The notes: generated from the letters alone by a model not told the origin. DNA of 64,000 nucleotides from Paralithodes platypus (GCA_032716605.1 CM064518.1:41764652-41828651), one strand, 5' to 3'. Counted from the first letter of the stretch, positions 33,936-43,981 are shown. Made by a program: numbers and translations.

Positions 33936-34200
33936 GGGCATGACCCTCAGTAATAGATGGGCGTGGCACTAGCAAGAGGAAGATGGGTGTGGTATTTAGA
34001 AGAAGTTAAGGGGCGTAGCACTTAAGCAAACAGGCGTGGTACTAAGGTAGAAGAACGTAGCAGAAGGAGGAGGAGGGGCGTGGCACTGAGGTAAGGGGCG
34101 TGGCACTACAAGAAGGAAGCCTCAGAGGAAAGGTTGTGGCACTGAAGAGGAACGGAGAGAGGGACGTGTGGCACCTAATGGATAAGGCGTGAGGGATGTG
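33936..34200. repeat. Decayed GGGCGTGGCACT minisatellite
   Basis: GGGCGTGGCACT, GGCGTAGCACTT, GGCGTGGTACTA and GTTGTGGCACTG recur every 20-35 bp. The motif also appears at 33121-33140, before the retroposon, so the retroposon may have inserted into this field. Confidence 0.75.
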
Positions 34201-34665
34201 ACGTGGCAGGAATGTAGGAGAGTAGGGTAGAGAGGCTTACTGATGGATGGGGAAAGGGGAGGAATATAGGAGAAATGTACAAGGAAATCATATACCTTGA
34301 TAGAGAGAGATGCAAAACGGAGCTCTGCATTGGATAGAATACCGAAGGACATATTGTCGGTAAGATTAGGTGGAGTCCGGGTATCTGTCTATGCAGAGTG
34401 TGTCAATTTGAAGGAAACGTAAATTGTTACATATACAGTATAAATCATTCCCTAAAAGTTGGGTAAGAATAGTGTCGACATTCATATGGATGTGGCCCTG
34501 GGTGAAAGTATGGCTAGAGTTGAACATACATTATGAACATACTTAGAGACAGAGAGGAAGTAGAGTGTCACCTCCCTCGAATATATTATGAAACTTAGCT
34601 TAGGGGTAACTGTATGTTTCTAAGCATGTTTCTCGAATAGAATAACATTAACCTTTTGGATATGG
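34201..34665. other. Unannotated DNA
   Basis: Nothing supported. Confidence 0.45.
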
Positions 34666-34994
34666 TTAAGGGGAGGTATTTACTTTGTTCCCTAGACCTC
34701 CATCAAGCTTAATATTACACCCCCCTGAGTCCCTTTCAAGATAAATTTGTACATTTTTCGGTAGAAAAATGTCCCGGCCAAAGGCCGGTTCCTCTTAAAT
34801 TACAGGCTCGCTATCGCTGCTCGCCAGGATAAAATTGACACCTGAATGGCACGAAAGGTCTTAATATGGGGTGAAAGTTCTTAAAATCGCTAAACTAATG
34901 GGGCAAACGTTTTATAATATCAAAAGCAATGGGGCTAAACATGAGGGAGAAAGGGGTCCAGAAAACAATCCCTCAAGTGGAGATCTCCCCTTAA
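34666..34994 (-). mobile_element. Family A MITE, young subgroup
   Basis: The edges are TTAAGGGGAGGTATTTACTT and TGGAGATCTCCCCTTAA with TTAA on both sides. It is very similar to 53375-53700 and shares with it a short internal deletion (GGTCTTAATATGGGGTGAAA), so the two descend from one recently active source. The GCGAGC palindrome has a 3-bp insertion. Confidence 0.92.
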
Positions 34995-35033
34995 CGTTGG
35001 TATGGCAAGACATTATAGATTCAAATATTGTGG

Positions 35034-35294
35034 CTAAGTAAATACCGGTAGTCTATGCGATTCTGGGACAAAGAAGGAAGGAGGCAGGGAGCATTGGAAG
35101 GAGGCAGGGAGCATTGGAAGGAGGCGTGGCAGGCAGACAAGGCCCCCCAAGACATACACTGAGCAGGGAGGTGGTGGGTGGGAAGGCGTGGCCCTCCAGT
35201 GTATTGGCCCTCTCTCTGTGGGCGGCTGGAGGGGTAGCCACTGCAGGGGGCGGGGCAACTCGGGTATGGGGGAGGGAGGGGCGATGACTACCAA
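35034..35294. other. GC-rich island
   Basis: About 250 bp of GC-rich sequence includes a 20-bp duplicated GGAAGGAGGCAGGGAGCATT (35083-35122 area). All three minus frames are long and open because of composition. It holds the exon candidate at 35158-35240. Confidence 0.5.
35158..35240 (-). CDS. Candidate 83-nt exon in GC-rich island
   Basis: On the minus strand, CCCCGCCCCCTGCAG is a good acceptor directly before 35240 and GTATGT is a good donor directly after 35158. All three frames are open between them, so reading frame cannot be chosen; two options start YPSSRPQREGQYTGGP and LPLQPPTERGPIHWRATP. The splice pair is the only evidence. Confidence 0.2.
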
Positions 35295-35299
35295 CGATC

Positions 35300-35462
35300 A
35301 GAGCATTTTATTCAATTTAGGAAGGACCTCTAACAATCAAAAGGCAACATATGACCTCATTTAGTCCTTTGAGTTACCACAGATCCTTCCTAAGCTTAAT
35401 GAAATCGTCAAATAGAGCCTAGAATATAATGAAAAGTAAGTCACCGGTACTGTAGGGGTTAA
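35300..35462. mobile_element. Family P element, 5' truncated
   Basis: TTCAATTTAGGAAGGACCTC, GAAATCGTCAAATAGAGCC, AATATAATGAAAAGTAAGTC and terminal ACCGGTACTGTAGGGGTTAA match the CCGGT variant of the family. Confidence 0.75.
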
Positions 35463-36052
35463 CTCTGTAAAACTTGACTGTATGGATAGATATACCAAAT
35501 AAGGAAGAGTCCAATATTGACAGCGTTTCCGGTACAGGACTGACCATATGCAGCTACTGTATATGCAGCTACTGTATATGTTCCTTCCGTCCGATAGAAA
35601 CACAAACACCTCCAATTCTTCGTATTTCGCATAATTATTTAGCTAATAAAACAGCGCATATTATTCAATTCAAAATAAAATAAAATAAATTGCATAATAA
35701 AATTGCCTAAGAGAAGACTCCCCAACTGCGAGGGGGAGGGGGCGAGGAAACTATTGGGTGTGAGACAAGAGAACTTCAACAATTCCTGGAGAAAACCCTA
35801 ACTTTGCCTCTCTGGTGACACACACACATTAGCGGGCTGCGGGGGAGGACACACAAAACACTGGTGGAAAGTTGAATCCACAAGTTAGTTCACCAAAAGA
35901 AGAGGACACACCATTAATAGTCATAACAGTTAATCAAAACTATTTACACCGCAAACGATCACTTGTAAAACATTATTTGTGACAAGTTGTGTTCTTTATT
36001 GCAGGCCTTTTTATTTGGAGAGGCCTATATGTTTAATGACAATATAAGAATC
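35463..36052. other. Unannotated DNA
   Basis: TATGCAGCTACTGTA is duplicated at about 35550-35580. GC-richer sequence at 35710-35870 has no clear frame. Confidence 0.45.
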
Positions 36053-36266
36053 TTAACCCCTTCAGCACGATCACGTATGTTTACCTTTGATTCAGGTACA
36101 AATGTGACGATTTAATGCAGCTTAAAAGAAGGACCTGTGTTATTCAGAGGGTGTATTGAGATCGTATTTACCCCTTTAAGTCCTAGAGGTAGATTATAGC
36201 TAAAGAAAATCGTCAAATGGTAACCAGGTACTGATACAAATTACGTCATCGTGCTGAAGGGGTTAA
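36053..36266. mobile_element. Family P element, reference copy
   Basis: It begins TTAACCCCTTCAGCACGATC and ends ATCGTGCTGAAGGGGTTAA, an almost perfect terminal inverted repeat of about 20 bp including TTAA. The two halves are extensively inverted (GCAGCTTAAAAGAAGGACC against AGGTAGATTATAGC..CGTC), so the whole 214-bp element can fold back. No ORF. Confidence 0.9.
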
Positions 36267-36714
36267 TGAACTAGAGAATATATAATACTGTACTTATTGA
36301 AATTTCATTTGGGCGTCACTAAGCATACTGTATACCCATGCTCTACAAACTGTATTAAGTAATTTACACAGAGAATATTAAAACGTCTAAGTAATCAAAT
36401 CCCGGCCGAGTGCCCCCAAACAAGCCACTATATTAAATTACTCCCCCCTACCGCAGTGTTTAGCCTCAGTATACTGTAAACCACCGCAATACCCCACTCG
36501 GGCTGCCAACTAGACTTAATTTATGTCACTAATCCAATCAACATTTCTCTCCATCCCTGTTCGCTGGATTTTTCAGTTTACATTCATATGTTTTGTCCTT
36601 CATGTTTTCACACACGCATGCATATATATTCGTTATACAATAAGAAATACATACATACGCATATACAGTAGATGAATATAAATTTACTGTTTACATATTT
36701 TGTTTTCTATGTGG
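36267..36714. other. Unannotated DNA
   Basis: AT-rich; nothing recognised. Confidence 0.45.
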
Positions 36715-36775
36715 GTAAAGGAGATAACAGGCAAAGCTCCCTGTAAAAAGTGTCTCCCCCAAAGTTGAAAGAGTA
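36715..36775 (+). repeat. Family S fragment
   Basis: GGAGATAACAGGCAAAGCTC and CTCCCCCAAAGTTGAAAGAG match the corresponding end of the copy at 9771. Confidence 0.65.
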
Positions 36776-37084
36776 TGTTAGAGTCACAATGGTTGGACAC
36801 ACGAAGCTCGAAGCAGTAAGTCGTAGGATGAAGGAAATACAGATTGCGATAGAGAGTTCCAAGGTTACTTATTGAAAGAATGGGAAAATCGGTTCATTCT
36901 TGGGTTAGAGAGTTGGAGAGAATAGGGGTGGGAGTGTGTTGAAAGGCCGGTGCTCCCTACTCTCGGTAAGGGACAAGGTATAGTGTTAGAAGAGTAAGAG
37001 AGAGGCAACATATATATACATTCATACATACAAACATATAAAACATGTACAGACATTCATTACACGTATGAAGCAACTAACCCT
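36776..37084. other. Unannotated DNA
   Basis: Nothing supported beyond short ATAC runs near 37010. Confidence 0.4.
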
Positions 37085-37275
37085 AACCTTATTTTGGAAG
37101 AACCGGCCATCGGCCGTGACTTTTTTCTACCCCAAAAATGTACATATTTGATCTCGAGGGTGGATCACAGTGCAGTATATTTTAAGCTTAATGGTAGTCT
37201 AGGGAAGAAACTAAAATAATAATAAATATACAAGTAAATATATAAACAAGTGAATAAACCTTACCCCCCTCAAGT
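37085..37275 (+). mobile_element. Family A MITE, right half only
   Basis: ACCGGCCATCGGCCGTGACT, a decayed TTTTTCTACCCCAAAAATG hairpin, TTTTAAGCTTAATGGTAGTC and AGGGAAGAAACTAAAATAAT are present, ending TTACCCCCCTCAAG. The GCGAGC half is absent. Confidence 0.7.
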
Positions 37276-37414
37276 TAGCCACAAGAGCCCCCAGCGATTT
37301 AGCCACCGGTGCTCTCTCTGTATATATATAAGGTCCAGGGGTTTATCGCTTTACTTTGTTGTGGGGGTTATTTAGCTCGCCTTCCTTGACAACCCCCTTC
37401 CCAACCTCCAACCT

Positions 37415-37416
<2 letters not shown>

Positions 37417-37456
<40 letters not shown>

Positions 37457-37521
37457 CCACTTGACCCGATGTTATGCCTCTATTGGGAGAATTTTAAATA
37501 TTCAATGCCAGTATTCTTCAT

Positions 37522-37556
<35 letters not shown>
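37417..37556. repeat. (CA)n and (CT)n microsatellites
   Basis: CA run 37417-37453 and CT run 37522-37556. Confidence 0.95.
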
Positions 37557-37561
<5 letters not shown>

Positions 37562-37650
37562 CTATAACCTACAAGGACCTGCTGGGGTGGGTCAATTCAA
37601 TTTAGCCCCAAACCCGCCAGCCCGCCTCCTGTGGCCTCTATTAATATTTT

Positions 37651-37775
37651 ACAGGGCCGGAGTGGAGTATATTTTTCAGGGCCGAAGTGGGGTATATTTT
37701 ACAGGACCGGAGTGGGGTATATTTTACAGGGCCGGAGTGGGGTATATTTTACAGGGCCGGAGTGGAGTAAATTTT
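37651..37775. repeat. 25-bp minisatellite, exactly five copies
   Basis: Units start at 37651, 37676, 37701, 37726 and 37751 with consensus CAGGGCCGGAGTGGGGTATA plus TTTTA; they differ at one to three bases. The GC-rich head and AT tail are unlike the flanking pyrimidine sequence. Confidence 0.95.
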
Positions 37776-37954
37776 TCATGACTCATGCTACTACCGGAAG
37801 GCGAACAGAAAGCTAAAACTGTGTTCTTTCATTTCATAAATTTTATTTTAGTAAGCGTTGTTTCCACATAGCGATTTTGATGTGTTGTTTTGACTTTATA
37901 TGGTCTTTGTCCCAGTTTTGGTTTGACTTTGTTTGCAAGTTTTACATTTTAATT
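37776..37954. other. Unannotated AT-rich DNA
   Basis: Nothing recognised. Confidence 0.4.
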
Positions 37955-38311
37955 TTAAGGGGGTAGTGCTTGGTTTTTGGTCCATATATGTATTTATTAA
38001 TTGATGTTTGAGTTTCCTCACTAGACCTCCATCAAGCTTAAAAAAACACCCCTAGACCCCCTTTCAAGATAAATTTGTACATTTTTCGGTAGAAAAATTT
38101 CCCCGCCGGTTCCTTCTAAAATTAGAGGCTCGCTATCGCAATCGTCTAATAGTAGCCGGAACTAAGTTAAAGGAACGGCACAGGCACTGAAAGGATAAAT
38201 ATATTTCGACGCCAAACTAACGGAACGGACGTCTTATAATCTCAAAACTAACGGGGCTAAACATGAGGGAGAAGCCAGTAGAGCAAAAGCAACTACCTAC
38301 TTCCCACTTAA
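37955..38311 (-). mobile_element. Family A MITE abutting a candidate splice donor, containing a family P fragment
   Basis: TTAA bounds it at 37955-37958 and 38308-38311. CTAGACCTCCATCAAGCTTA, CATTTTTCGGTAGAAAAATT and GGCTCGCTATCGC are followed by a family P fragment (38137-38200: AATCGTCTAATAGTAGCCGG ... GGCACTGAAAGG), then family A resumes. This is a nested insertion or a composite. Its right TTAA forms intron bases +6 to +9 of the donor of the exon candidate at 38317. Confidence 0.85.
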
Positions 38312-38316
38312 CTTAC

Positions 38317-38462
38317 TCGCCGTCACACATGCACTGCTCCCAAACTTTATCTCCAGAACCAGAATTTTCCGCCACAATGACAAACTTCAGGTTCTCCCCA
38401 ACCTTCTGTCTGTCCTCCAGTTTTAATATACCCATCACGGCGTCAAGGGAGTCATTGTTTCT
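38317..38462 (-). CDS. Best candidate protein-coding exon of the window (146 nt, minus)
   Basis: A minus-strand frame of 48 codons reads RNNDSLDAVMGILKLEDRQK, then VGENLKFVIVAENSGSGDKV, then WEQCMCDG. The composition is typical of a folded protein. The donor GTAAGT follows immediately (38316 downward). Upstream is a T-rich tract ending CTTTTTCCGCGCAG, with a second AG (GAGTAG) 8 nt further in. The frame needs the second AG, since a TAG lies between them. That gives phase 0 in and phase 2 out. I do not recognise the family. No neighbouring exon was found with certainty; it lies between two MITEs. Weak point: the nearest AG would put a stop in frame. Confidence 0.45.
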
Positions 38463-38632
38463 CTACTCATCTGCGCGGAAAAAGTGCAAAAATTCCCCGA
38501 AAAAGTTAAAAAATACGCCGAAATAGTGCAAAAATACCGTGTTGGGAGAATGCCGAAAGTCTCATAATTATTCATATCTTCCAAAGTCCTCTATTCAGCT
38601 CGCCACCACTTCATCCCCGCGTAATATTAGTT

Positions 38633-39009
38633 TTAAGGGAGCCATCTCGCTTTTTTTTTTATCTTTCTCTCCCTCTCTCTTTGGCTTGTATCCATTCGGC
38701 CCCATTGAGCCTACTGTTTTAAGACGTTTACCCCCATCCAGGTGTCAATATTTTCCTGGCGAGCGGTAGCGAGCCAGCATATATATTTTTTGTTTTGACA
38801 GCAAGCTAAATTTTTACATTTTGCGATAGAAAAATGTCTCCGGCGTAGCCAGATTTCTCCATACAATGCTGGCTCGCTATCGTTCGCCAGGAAGAAATCG
38901 ACACATGGATGGGGATAAACGTCTTAAAACAGTTGGCTGAATGGGGCCGAATGGATACAAGCCAGGGAAAGAGAGAAAAGGAGAGACAAATATAAAAAGC
39001 CGGTGACCA
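38633..39009. mobile_element. Family C long-palindrome MITE
   Basis: The left edge is TTAAGGGAGCCATCTCGC. The mirrored halves carry TTGTATCCATTCGGCCCC and GGGGCCGAATGGATACAAG, plus CCTGGCGAGCGGTAGCGAGC and GGCTCGCTATCGTTCGCCAG. The right edge is close to GCCGGTGACC; its TTAA is lost. Confidence 0.85.
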
Positions 39010-39732
39010 CAACGCACTATCTCCCATTACATCTATTGGAATACGACATCTTGTGATATTTGGATACCATTCATCAATAGAAACATACATACTTAGAGAT
39101 ACAGACATACAGAGATACCGGTACATACTAGATACATACAAAGATGCATCAAATATTAATTTCACGCGGAGGTGTTTCGTGTTGGGAGTGAAATTACTAA
39201 ATGAGATGATACTTACAGACAAATGTATACCGGTACTCAACAAATATTCAGGCACAACAACAAACAATAATGAAAACAAGAAAACAACAATAACAAAAAA
39301 TAATAAATAAAAATAAAAAACAATCATGAGCCATCCATGTTTAGCCAGAGAGGACTTCACAAAGGTTTGCATACGATGTCATTCAGCTTGAAGAAGACCT
39401 TTCAGAATCAGATACAAACCATTTCTATAACAACTGGGTATGAGGGAAAGGTAAAGAAAGAGTTGAGTAATATCGTTTGAGGGTAGATGGAATATTACAA
39501 CTTTCATCAGATTACATGTATATTTAGCATTAGTTAAAGTTAAATGTAGGGCTTCTTTTATATATATATATATCTTTTTATTTGAAAGTTATGATAGCAA
39601 ATAATTACTTTCGGGGTGCTATGAGTATAAATCTAAACGTGTATGAGATCTGAGCAAACAATATATTGAGCCTAAGCCCATTCTTTTTCACCAGCTAATC
39701 TCAAAACTACTCGCCCCCTCTCTCTACCCCTC
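39010..39732. other. Unannotated DNA
   Basis: AT-rich, with imperfect ATAC runs at 39080-39150. No gene. Confidence 0.45.
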
Positions 39733-39780
39733 TTCCTCCCCCCCCCCCCCCTCCCTTTCTCTCTCTCTCTCTCTCTTTTT

Positions 39781-39833
<53 letters not shown>

Positions 39834-39865
39834 AACCAAATCTGACACACTCTCAAAGCAACCCC

Positions 39866-39937
<72 letters not shown>

Positions 39938-40030
39938 GTGTGCTCTCCCCCTCCTCTGTCTATCTCTCTAAGCATCTCTCTCTCTCTCTCTCTCGAACCA
40001 AATATGACACACTCTCAAAGCAACCCCCCT

Positions 40031-40083
<53 letters not shown>

Positions 40084-40167
40084 TTTTTGTGTGCTCTCCC
40101 CCTCCTCTGTCTATCTCTCTAACCAACTCTGACACAACCACTCTCTCTCTCTCTCTCTCTCCCTCTT

Positions 40168-40243
<76 letters not shown>

Positions 40244-40245
40244 CC
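39733..40245. repeat. (CT)n array with ~155-bp higher-order unit
   Basis: CT runs are separated by two recurring inserts: CGAACCAAATCTGACACACT with CTCAAAGCAACCCCCC (about 39832 and 39993, with a related AACCAACTCTGACACA at 40120), and TTTTTTTGTGTGCTCTCCCC with CTCCTCTGTCTATCTCTCTA (about 39929 and 40081). The unit is therefore a duplicated block, not simple slippage. Confidence 0.88.
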
Positions 40246-40649
40246 CTTCGCCCTTTCCCGATTTTCTCTCTTTATTTACTCTAACTTTTATCTTTCAAAT
40301 GAAACTTACACTTGACCAGCGCACACAGCGGAGGCAAATACACTCACGGACTAACGTATACACACTCGCGCAGTCACAGGTCCAGTACGTACACGCTTAC
40401 ACAAATTGATAAAGCCCTTCTATTTACATAAGAAGAAATACAGACACACAGAAATTAAGACAAAAACACACGTACATACACGCATGTAAACAGTACAGTA
40501 TATTCAGGCATATCTATAATATATATACATAAATTAAAACACATATAAGCTAGACACCCACCCACACAGAGGAACCCCGTACCCACCCACCTACCCACAC
40601 ATACACACAAACCTACACCCACAATAAAATCTTACACTAACATTCACAC
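40246..40649. other. Unannotated ACA-rich DNA
   Basis: Loose ACAC-rich sequence; no gene. Confidence 0.45.
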
Positions 40650-40714
40650 ACAGCCTCTTCCCTCCATTATCAATTAGCATACACATACGCAGACACTCAC
40701 TAACACAGAGACAG

Positions 40715-40762
<48 letters not shown>

Positions 40763-40804
40763 CCTCTCCCTTCCAGTACAGACACACACATACAGCCTCT
40801 CTCA

Positions 40805-40847
<43 letters not shown>

Positions 40848-40952
40848 CCTCTCCCTTCCAGTACAGACACACACATACAGCCTCTCTCACACACACACAC
40901 ACACACACAGCCTCTCCCTTCCAGTACAGACACACACATACAGCCTCTCTCA

Positions 40953-40989
<37 letters not shown>

Positions 40990-41033
40990 AGCCTCTCCCT
41001 TCCAGTACAGACACACACATACAGCCTCTCTCA

Positions 41034-41066
<33 letters not shown>

Positions 41067-41114
41067 ACAGCCTCTCCCTTCCAGTACAGACACACACATA
41101 CAGCCTCTCTCACT
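40650..41114. repeat. (AC)n/(CT)n array with CAGCCTCTCCCTTCCAGTAC unit, five copies
   Basis: The block CAGCCTCTCCCTTCCAGTAC plus AGACACACACATA occurs at about 40760, 40846, 40909, 40989 and 41069, separated by AC and CT runs of different lengths. LINE-A copy 1 inserted at its right edge; a matching CAGCCTCTCCCCTCCATTAT sits beyond the LINE at 43671. Confidence 0.92.
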
Positions 41115-41142
41115 TGTTCTTGACATTGTTCTTGACAATGTT

Positions 41143-43401
41143 CTTGACATTGTACTTGCAACAAAAGAAGAATTGATAGAGAATTTGAATGTTGGTGATG
41201 AATTCAGTAACAGCGACCATCGTACGATAACTTTCACTTTAAAGTTTACTAGTAACGAACCAAATAGTAGCATCGAAAAAGTCCCTAATTTCAAGAAAGC
41301 AAACTTCCATAAACTTAGAGCTATGTTTAAAGAAACTGACTGGAGCTTTTTAATTCACAATAACGACATAAATACATCTTGGAAGTTATTCGAAACCACT
41401 TACCTAAAAGCAGTGCAAGACTGCATACCATCGAAAATACGGCGTCCAGGCCATAATAATAAGCCCAAATGGTGGAATAAAGATATTTCAAACTGCCTGC
41501 TTGCTAAAAAATGTGCTAATGATAGATTAAAATCCTCACAAAATGACGAAGAACGGGTGAAATTTGTAGAGCTACGACGCAAAGCCAAAAAGTTAATTAA
41601 GCAAAGTAAAAAGACCTTAGAGTTACATATTGCGAATCAAAGTAAAACAAACCCGAAAGAATTCTATAGTTATATCAGAAAGAAAAAAAGTAGTTACTTC
41701 AACTGTTGGACCGTTAGTCGATGAAAAAGGAGAATACACCAAAGACGAAGTACAAATGAGTAATGCCCTCAATACCTTCTTTGCATCAGTTTTTACAACA
41801 GAAGACCTCAGTGATATCCCTACACCATCGCCGATTCAGATTGATAATTCAGATGTTCTAAGCAATATCACCGTTACAGAGAGAGAAGTATTGAATTGTT
41901 TAGATAAACTCAAGGTAAATAAAACGCCAGGACCTGATACAATCTCGCCTAGAGTTCTAAAGGAAGCTAAGAATGAGCTCTCCAAACCACTGACATTACT
42001 ATTCAATAAATCCTTGCAGTCTGGAACTATGCCTGATCAGTGGAAGCTAGCCAACGTAACACCGATATTCAAAAAAGGCAGCAAATCCCTACCCAGTAAC
42101 TATCGTCCAATTAGCTTAACCTCAGTTGTATGTAAAATGCTAGAAACGGTCATACGAGACAGACTCGTAAATCACTTGGAGGAAAATAACATACTTAAAG
42201 ATACTCAACACGGCTTTCGTAAAAAACGTTCCTGTTTAACAAACCTCTTAGACTTCTTCCACGATATCCTCAACCTCTACGATGAGAGTAAAGCTGTAGA
42301 TATTATATACCTTGATTTTCAAAAGGCCTTTGACAAAGTTCCCCACAAACGTTTACTGCTAAAACTAAAAGCGCATGGAATACAAGACGGTGTGTTGAAA
42401 TGGATAGAAAATTGGCTCAGCAACAGAAAGCAAAGGGTAGTCATAAACGGTAAGGCATCTAAATGGACCAATGTAAGTAGCGGGGTACCCCAGGGATCGG
42501 TACTAGGACCAATTCTCTTTCTAATTTACATCAACGACATAGATGAGGGTCTCACCTGCACAATCTCAAAATTTGCTGACGATACAAAAATTGCAAATAG
42601 CGTACTCTCAAAAGAACAAGTTGACGATATGCAACACAATCTAGATAAATTGTCATGTTGGGCCCAAATTTGGCAAATGAGTTTCAATGCGGATAAATGT
42701 AAAGTACTACATGTCGGATACCTAAATGAGAAAGCAAACTATTCGATGAATGGCACTCAGCTTAAGAATGTAAACAGAGAAACTGATCTGGGAGTAACAA
42801 TATCGAGTAACCTAAAACCGACGTCAACAATGTTCAGAAGTTGTTAAGAAGGCAAACAAAATAATTGGCTTTATAGGCAGGTCATTTGAGCATAAATCCA
42901 AAGAAGTTATCCTAACCCTTTACAATTCCTTAGTCCGCCCTCTTCTGGAATACTGCGTTCAATCCTGGTGCCCTTATTACCAAAAAGATATAAACAAGCT
43001 AGAACGAGTTCAACGTAGAGTTACCAAAATGATACCTAGCCTAAAGCACAAACCATACGAAGAGCGTCTTAGAGAATTAAATCTATTTCCTTTAACCCAG
43101 CGCAGATTAAGAGGCGACTTAATTCAAGTGTTCAAAATCATCAAAGGCATCGACAATATGAACTGTAGTAAGTACTTCACTATCGACCAATCTAATTACA
43201 CGCGGGGAAAACGGTTGCAAAATTATTGGTAAATCTTTTAACTCGCACGAATCTAAGAATTTCTTCTTCAATCGAGTTGTCAACTTGTGGAATGGGCTTC
43301 CCCGAGACGTTATAGACTGCAGCACCGTTGATTCATTTAAATTCCGCCTAGACAAATATCTCGCATCAAACCCGCGACTGACTGCGTTTGTAAATGAATA
43401 A
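41143..43401 (+). pseudogene. LINE-A copy 1 ORF2 (endonuclease tail + reverse transcriptase), frameshifted
   Basis: The encoded enzyme would nick target DNA and reverse-transcribe LINE RNA. Order: [11 protein letters not shown] and SDHRTITF (C-terminal endonuclease motif with the catalytic SDH, 41143-41235), a Lys-rich linker, TPGPDTISPRVL, NYRPISLTS, YLDFQKAFDKVPH (42308), GVPQGSVLGPILF, FADD catalytic pair (42572-42583), then LLEYCVQSWCPYYQKDINKL and LWNGLPRDVIDCSTVDSFK in the C-terminal region. The order and motifs fit CR1-group LINEs. Three single-base insertions break the frame: an A in the run at 41683-41689, one near 42821, and one near 43208. Copy 2 lacks all three. The start is missing through 5' truncation. 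Confidence 0.92.
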
Positions 43402-43453
43402 CTTTATCCTCCCCTCAGTTACTAACCCATATGTCCCCTACTAACTTCCTAGT

Positions 43454-43473
43454 CCTGCCACGTTAGTGGCAGG
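43454..43473 (+). other. Perfect 8-bp hairpin in LINE-A 3' UTR
   Basis: CCTGCCAC-GTTA-GTGGCAGG forms an 8-bp stem with a 4-base loop, about 50 bp after the ORF stop. In copy 2 only the outer stem pairs survive. LINE 3' UTR hairpins are commonly the RT recognition site; that role here is inferred. Confidence 0.6.
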
Positions 43474-43612
43474 GCAGTAGTTCCCTTTCCAATGTTCCCT
43501 TACCCACTCTAAACCACTGTTTGGACACTTGATCCTCAGTGTTTTGGAGGACAAGCAACCTAGAAGGGTCACTAGACCTGTTGTTGCTTGATTTCCTTTG
43601 TACTCCTTTGTA

Positions 43613-43617
<5 letters not shown>

Positions 43618-43671
<54 letters not shown>
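43618..43671. repeat. (CT)n-(CA)n microsatellite at LINE-A 3' junction
   Basis: CT repeats begin directly after the LINE terminal repeats and pass into CA, then CAGCCTCTCC, the unit of the array left of the LINE. Confidence 0.95.
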
Positions 43672-43673
<2 letters not shown>

Positions 43674-43921
43674 CCTCTCCCCTCCATTATCAACCAGCCC
43701 TCCAAAAGTCTAAAAATCCAGCTGAACTTTGACAGACCGAGAGAGAAAAAAGTTCAGCTCCCCAATAGAACACGAAAAGGCAGGGATGAATGATTTTTTG
43801 TTTTCCGACTAGATGGGGTTGTTCGCATACACAGGGTATCACCAGTTTTCATCTGACTGAGTCCCTACATAGAGCCTACATAGGGTCGTGCCTTAGTGCT
43901 CTGGTTTTGTTGACTTGTGAG
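43672..43921. other. Unannotated DNA
   Basis: Nothing supported. Confidence 0.4.
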
Positions 43922-43931
43922 AAAGAAAAAA

Positions 43932-43979
<48 letters not shown>
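43922..43979. repeat. (A)n-(TA)n tract
   Basis: About 25 A are followed by about 14 TA. Confidence 0.95.

Positions 43980-43981
<2 letters not shown>

Larger units (their letters stand above)
41115..43614 (+). mobile_element. LINE-A copy 1: 5'-truncated CR1-like non-LTR retrotransposon
   Basis: The element spans the last part of an endonuclease domain, the complete RT domain, the C-terminal domain, a 3' UTR with a perfect 8-bp hairpin, and two terminal CCTTTGTACT repeats. It inserted into an (AC)n/(CT)n array: repeat sequence lies directly on both sides. The 5' end is truncated within the endonuclease, as usual for LINEs. No clear target-site duplication can be read in the repetitive flanks. 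Similarity to copy 2 is very high (roughly one to two differences per 100 bases by eye). Confidence 0.93.

Noticed and set aside
33487..33972. 161-codon ORF as a gene
   Set aside because: It lies mostly inside a retroposon with a target-site duplication and runs across its boundary into flanking DNA.
41400..41588. Minus-strand ORF over the LINE (also 59238-59477)
   Set aside because: It is antisense to a well-supported LINE frame and recurs only because the LINE is duplicated.
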